Source: an uncultured Clostridia bacterium
Lineage (GTDB): Bacteria; Bacillota; Clostridia; Lachnospirales; Lachnospiraceae
Direction: 5' to 3'
DNA: 5,207 bases
Assembly: GCA_947178015.1 (NCBI GenBank)
Contig: CAMWWW010000183.1
Location: 1-5,207, forward strand
Under the pieces are notes generated by a model. That model did not search any database. It was given only the letters and a program-made list of their open reading frames with translations, and was not told the origin of the DNA. The position numbers were made by a program, and so were the translations under genes. Every line of letters starts with the position of its first letter. Position 1 is the stretch's first letter. This document shows positions 5,186 through 5,207 of the stretch, piece after piece.

Positions 5186-5201
5186 ATAAGGATTACCTTA
5201 T
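5186..5201 (+). promoter_or_regulatory. Hairpin just after the riboswitch (expression platform?)
   Basis: Perfect 6-bp stem ATAAGG-ATTA-CCTTAT starting right after the aptamer. The 5' arm repeats TAAGG of the aptamer's P4 region (5173-5177), so CCTTA (5196-5200) can pair with either copy but not both. That is the logic of a switch: ligand holds P4 and leaves CCTTA free to form this hairpin. The arm also contains AAGGA, which resembles a ribosome binding site, but no ATG follows within the visible bases. The window ends before a U-tract or start codon could be seen. Confidence 0.5.
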
Positions 5202-5207
5202 CTGTTC

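Overview
The window looks like chromosomal DNA of a low-GC Firmicute, most likely a clostridium of the Lachnospiraceae type. The signs are strong AGGAGG-type ribosome binding sites, TTGACA/TATAAT-type sigma-A promoters with 17-bp spacers, a short clostridial-style MetF and a TPP riboswitch. The taxonomic call is an inference from these traits, because no search could be run.

Layout. Every protein gene lies on the minus strand and is best read from right to left. At the right edge, on the plus strand, a consensus promoter (5030-5058) drives a TPP riboswitch (about 5097-5184). Its thiamine-related target gene lies beyond the window. Divergent from it is a CPBP-family (CAAX-protease-like) membrane protein gene (4106-4888) with its own extended -10 promoter. 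Next comes glf, UDP-galactopyranose mutase (2853-4016), tightly followed by a family 2 glycosyltransferase (1812-2840). A PAP2-type membrane phosphatase/phosphotransferase gene (1054-1704) follows, with its own promoter and a near-perfect operator-like palindrome. Then comes metF, methylenetetrahydrofolate reductase (104-973), preceded by a leader rich in inverted repeats. The left edge holds the first 48 nt of a tRNA-Val(UAC) gene. Its consensus promoter overlaps the end of metF, so that the metF stop codon is part of the -35 box.

How the genes work together. glf and the glycosyltransferase form a clear two-gene unit: Glf makes UDP-galactofuranose, and the adjacent GT-A enzyme is the obvious candidate to transfer galactofuranose to a cell-envelope acceptor. 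The membrane PAP2 enzyme beside them could act on a lipid phosphate intermediate or lipid acceptor, but its separate promoter leaves that open. metF (one-carbon metabolism and methionine), the tRNA and the thiamine riboswitch appear to be unrelated neighbours.

No mobile element, CRISPR array, rRNA gene or broken gene was seen. The most interesting points are regulatory: a palindrome at the PAP2 transcription start, 11-bp direct repeats 32 bp apart at the CPBP promoter, stacked inverted repeats before metF, and a hairpin after the riboswitch that duplicates part of its P4 strand.
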